From: an uncultured Psychromonas sp.
GTDB taxonomy: Bacteria > Pseudomonadota > Gammaproteobacteria > Enterobacterales > Psychromonadaceae
Direction: 5' to 3'
NCBI RefSeq assembly: GCF_947489755.1
Contig: NZ_CANLFB010000008.1
Span: forward strand, 1 to 64,000
Length of the DNA stretch: 64,000 bases
Shown here: piece by piece, positions 61,952 to 64,000 of the stretch
Layout of the letters: every line of letters begins with the position of its first letter
How positions within the stretch are numbered: position 1 is the first letter of the stretch
Notes under the pieces: generated by a model
What the model saw: the letters and a program-made list of their open reading frames with translations, nothing else
What the model was told of the DNA's origin: nothing
The model's database searches: none
Made by a program: the position numbers and the translations under genes

Positions 61952-64000
61952 ATGAAGCCTGTTGTTATAAAGCGAGATGGTAGCCAAATTCCTTTTAATG
62001 CGTTGCGCATTAGTGAGGCCATCTTAAAAGCCTCAGGTGTCGCCCGTTGCAAAGGTGTTGATGCTTTTGGCATTGCAGCGGAAATAGAAGAAAGCTTAAA
62101 AGATCAAGAACAAGTCGATATTCATCATATTCAAGATGCAGTTGAAGCGTGTTTAATGAAGCATGGTCATATTGAATTGGCGCGTATTTACATTGAGTAT
62201 CGTCACGACAGAGATATTGCACGAGAACGAAAGAGCCATTTGAACAATGAAATTGAAGGCTTAATTCAGCAAAATAACACTTTACTGTTAAATGAAAATG
62301 CCAATAAAGATGGCAAAGTGATCCCAACACAACGTGATTTATTAGCGGGTATTGTCGCTAAACATTATGCTAAATCTTATATATTACCGCGTGATGTGGT
62401 GAGAGCGCATGAACGAGGTGAAATCCATTACCATGACTTAGATTATGCTCCATTCTTCCCTATGTTTAATTGCATGTTAATTGATATTAAAGGCATGTTT
62501 ACTCAAGGCTTTAAAATGGGTAATGCTGAAATTGAAGAGCCGAAATCAATTTCAACAGCGACCGCCGTCACCGCTCAGATTATTGCCCAAGTCGCTAGCC
62601 ATATTTATGGTGGCACGACGATTAACGGAATAGATACCATACTGGCTCCCTATGTGACTAAAAGTTTTGAAAAACATTTAAAAATAGCACAACAATGGAA
62701 CATTCCAGATGCGCATGCTTATGCAACTCAGCAAACTGAAATCGAATGTTATAACGCGTTTCAATCGTTAGAATATGAAGTTAACACTCTACATACGGCT
62801 AATGGACAAACGCCTTTTGTCACTTTTGGGTTTGGTTTAGGGGCGGATTGGGAGTCGCGTTTAATTCAACAATCTATTCTAAAAAATCGTATTGCAGGGT
62901 TAGGTAAAAATCGTAAAACGGCTATTTTCCCTAAATTGGTGTTTGCGATTAAAGATGGCTTAAACCATAAAGAAGATGACCAAAATTACGACATAAAACA
63001 ACTTGCCTTAGAATGTGCATCGAAACGAATGTATCCAGATATTTTAAATTATGACAAAGTAGTGGAAGTGACTGGCTCGTTCAAAACGCCAATGGGTTGC
63101 CGTAGTTTTTTAGATCGCTATGAAGAAAAAACCAATAACAAAACAGACAACGAAGAAAACAGCAGCAACAGCAATAACAATAGCAATAATAAAGAGGGCG
63201 AACTCATTCATGATGGGCGTAACAACCTTGGCGTTGTCAGCATTAACCTACCGCGTATTGCTTTAGAGGCAGAGGGAAGTGAATTACGCTTCTATAACTT
63301 ATTAGAAGCTCGTTTAATATTAGCTAAAAAAGCATTAGACACGCGTATTGAAAGACTGAGTGAAGTTAAAGCCAGTGTTGCACCCATTTTATATATGGAA
63401 GGAGCCTGTGGCGTTCGTTTAAAAGCGGATGATTGCGTTGCAGAGATCTTTAAAAACGGCCGCGCTTCAATTTCATTAGGGTATATCGGATTACATGAAA
63501 CTATCAATGCATTATATGGCGCGGATCTTCATATTTTTGACAGTGAAACAAAGCAGCAAAAAGCCTTAAAAATCATTACGCGTCTAAAGCAAGCCACTGA
63601 ACAATGGTCACAACAAACGGGTTATGCCTTTAGTTTATATTCGACCCCATCAGAAAACTTATGCGATCGTTTTTGTCGTTTAGATGCGAAACAATTTGGT
63701 GTATTAGAAGGGGTGACTGACAAAGGTTATTACACCAATTCTTTCCATTTAGATGTAGAAAAAGCAGTTAATCCTTACGATAAGCTAGATTTTGAAATGG
63801 CTTATCCGCCGATCGCCAGTGGCGGTTTTATTTGTTACGGCGAATATCCCAACATGCAGCATAACCTTAAAGCCTTAGAAAATGTTTGGGATTACAGTTA
63901 CACACGCGTTCCTTATTACGGCACTAATACGCCAATAGATGAATGTTATGAATGCCATTTTACTGGCGAATTTGATTGTACCAGTAAAGGATTTGTATGC
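61952..64000 (+). CDS. nrdD: Anaerobic ribonucleoside-triphosphate reductase (partial, runs off the window)
   Basis: NrdD makes deoxynucleotides without oxygen using a glycyl radical installed by NrdG. The open frame runs 683 codons from ATG 61952 (TGGAG upstream) to the last base with no stop; E. coli NrdD has 712 residues. It has the ATP-cone (VVIKRDGSQIPFNALRISEAI, ~4-95) and the catalytic barrel (YGGTTINGIDTILAPYV, ACGVRLKADDCVAEIFKNGRASISLGYIGLHET). The end of the zinc site, ECYECHFTGEFDCTSKGFVC, is reached. The glycyl radical site lies just beyond the window. An extra ~20-25-residue Asn/Ser-rich linker (residues ~391-416) sits between GCRSFL and IHDGRNNLG, absent from E. coli. Confidence 0.95.
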   Translation, partial: MKPVVIKRDGSQIPFNALRISEAILKASGVARCKGVDAFGIAAEIEESLKDQEQVDIHHIQDAVEACLMKHGHIELARIYIEYRHDRDIARERKSHLNNEIEGLIQQNNTLLLNENANKDGKVIPTQRDLLAGIVAKHYAKSYILPRDVVRAHERGEIHYHDLDYAPFFPMFNCMLIDIKGMFTQGFKMGNAEIEEPKSISTATAVTAQIIAQVASHIYGGTTINGIDTILAPYVTKSFEKHLKIAQQWNIPDAHAYATQQTEIECYNAFQSLEYEVNTLHTANGQTPFVTFGFGLGADWESRLIQQSILKNRIAGLGKNRKTAIFPKLVFAIKDGLNHKEDDQNYDIKQLALECASKRMYPDILNYDKVVEVTGSFKTPMGCRSFLDRYEEKTNNKTDNEENSSNSNNNSNNKEGELIHDGRNNLGVVSINLPRIALEAEGSELRFYNLLEARLILAKKALDTRIERLSEVKASVAPILYMEGACGVRLKADDCVAEIFKNGRASISLGYIGLHETINALYGADLHIFDSETKQQKALKIITRLKQATEQWSQQTGYAFSLYSTPSENLCDRFCRLDAKQFGVLEGVTDKGYYTNSFHLDVEKAVNPYDKLDFEMAYPPIASGGFICYGEYPNMQHNLKALENVWDYSYTRVPYYGTNTPIDECYECHFTGEFDCTSKGFVC

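Noticed and set aside
62010-62330. Minus-strand frame of 106 codons
   Set aside because: It is antisense to nrdD and has no support of its own.

Overview
The window is AT-rich DNA from a marine gammaproteobacterium. Gene content, gene order (a Vibrio-like polar flagellar region 1, rsx/rnf-nth, ybgC-tol-pal-cpoB-tRNA-nadA, cydABX opposite cydDC) and base composition best fit Psychromonas or a close relative. The genus is an inference; the gammaproteobacterial placement is secure. No phage, plasmid, CRISPR array or intact insertion sequence was found.

Layout. 1-1350: the 3' end of an rRNA operon (23S end, 5S, terminator), a GNAT acetyltransferase and tRNA-Arg(CCT). 1859-21922: a flagellar and chemotaxis block. 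It holds flgO and flgP; flgA-flgM-flgN on the minus strand; cheV and cheR; flgBCDE; flgFG, a wrecked flgH, and flgI; an antiporter gene on the minus strand; flgJ-flgK; flgL; and one large flagellin gene. Five near-perfect sigma-54 promoters (before flgB, flgF, flgJ, flgL and the flagellin) and two near-perfect sigma-28 promoters (before flgO and flgM) give the regulatory layout directly. 22092-29688: rhombosortase, tapT, arfB, a small acidic orphan, carbonic anhydrase with a divergent LysR regulator, and ruvC-rarD-ruvA-ruvB. 30013-37398: cytochrome bd oxidase (cydA, cydB, cydX) behind a long leader with an exact FNR-type site, facing its assembly transporter cydDC. 37727-45667: ybgC-tolQRAB-pal-cpoB, a tandem tRNA-Lys array with decayed copies, nadA and a YehS-family gene. 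46043-49396: a giant MscK-type mechanosensitive channel.

49397-52546 is the only clearly accessory stretch. A DUF262 protein and a HEPN-domain protein are encoded by directly abutting genes, and the pair is bracketed by diverged inverted copies of a ~75-base sequence. This is the best candidate for a little-described defence or toxin-type system.

52547-59320: nth and the complete rnfABCDGE electron-transport operon (minus strand). 60339-64000: a sodium:alanine symporter and the first 683 codons of anaerobic ribonucleotide reductase nrdD, preceded by two NrdR boxes; nrdD runs off the window.

How it fits together: the genes describe a motile, envelope-competent facultative anaerobe. It has a polar-type flagellum with FlgO/FlgP outer-membrane parts, Tol-Pal envelope maintenance, and low-oxygen respiration and deoxynucleotide synthesis (cydABX, cydDC, nrdD). 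The most striking defect is flgH, the L-ring gene. It survives only as N- and C-terminal scraps fused by a large internal deletion, while its neighbours flgG and flgI are intact.
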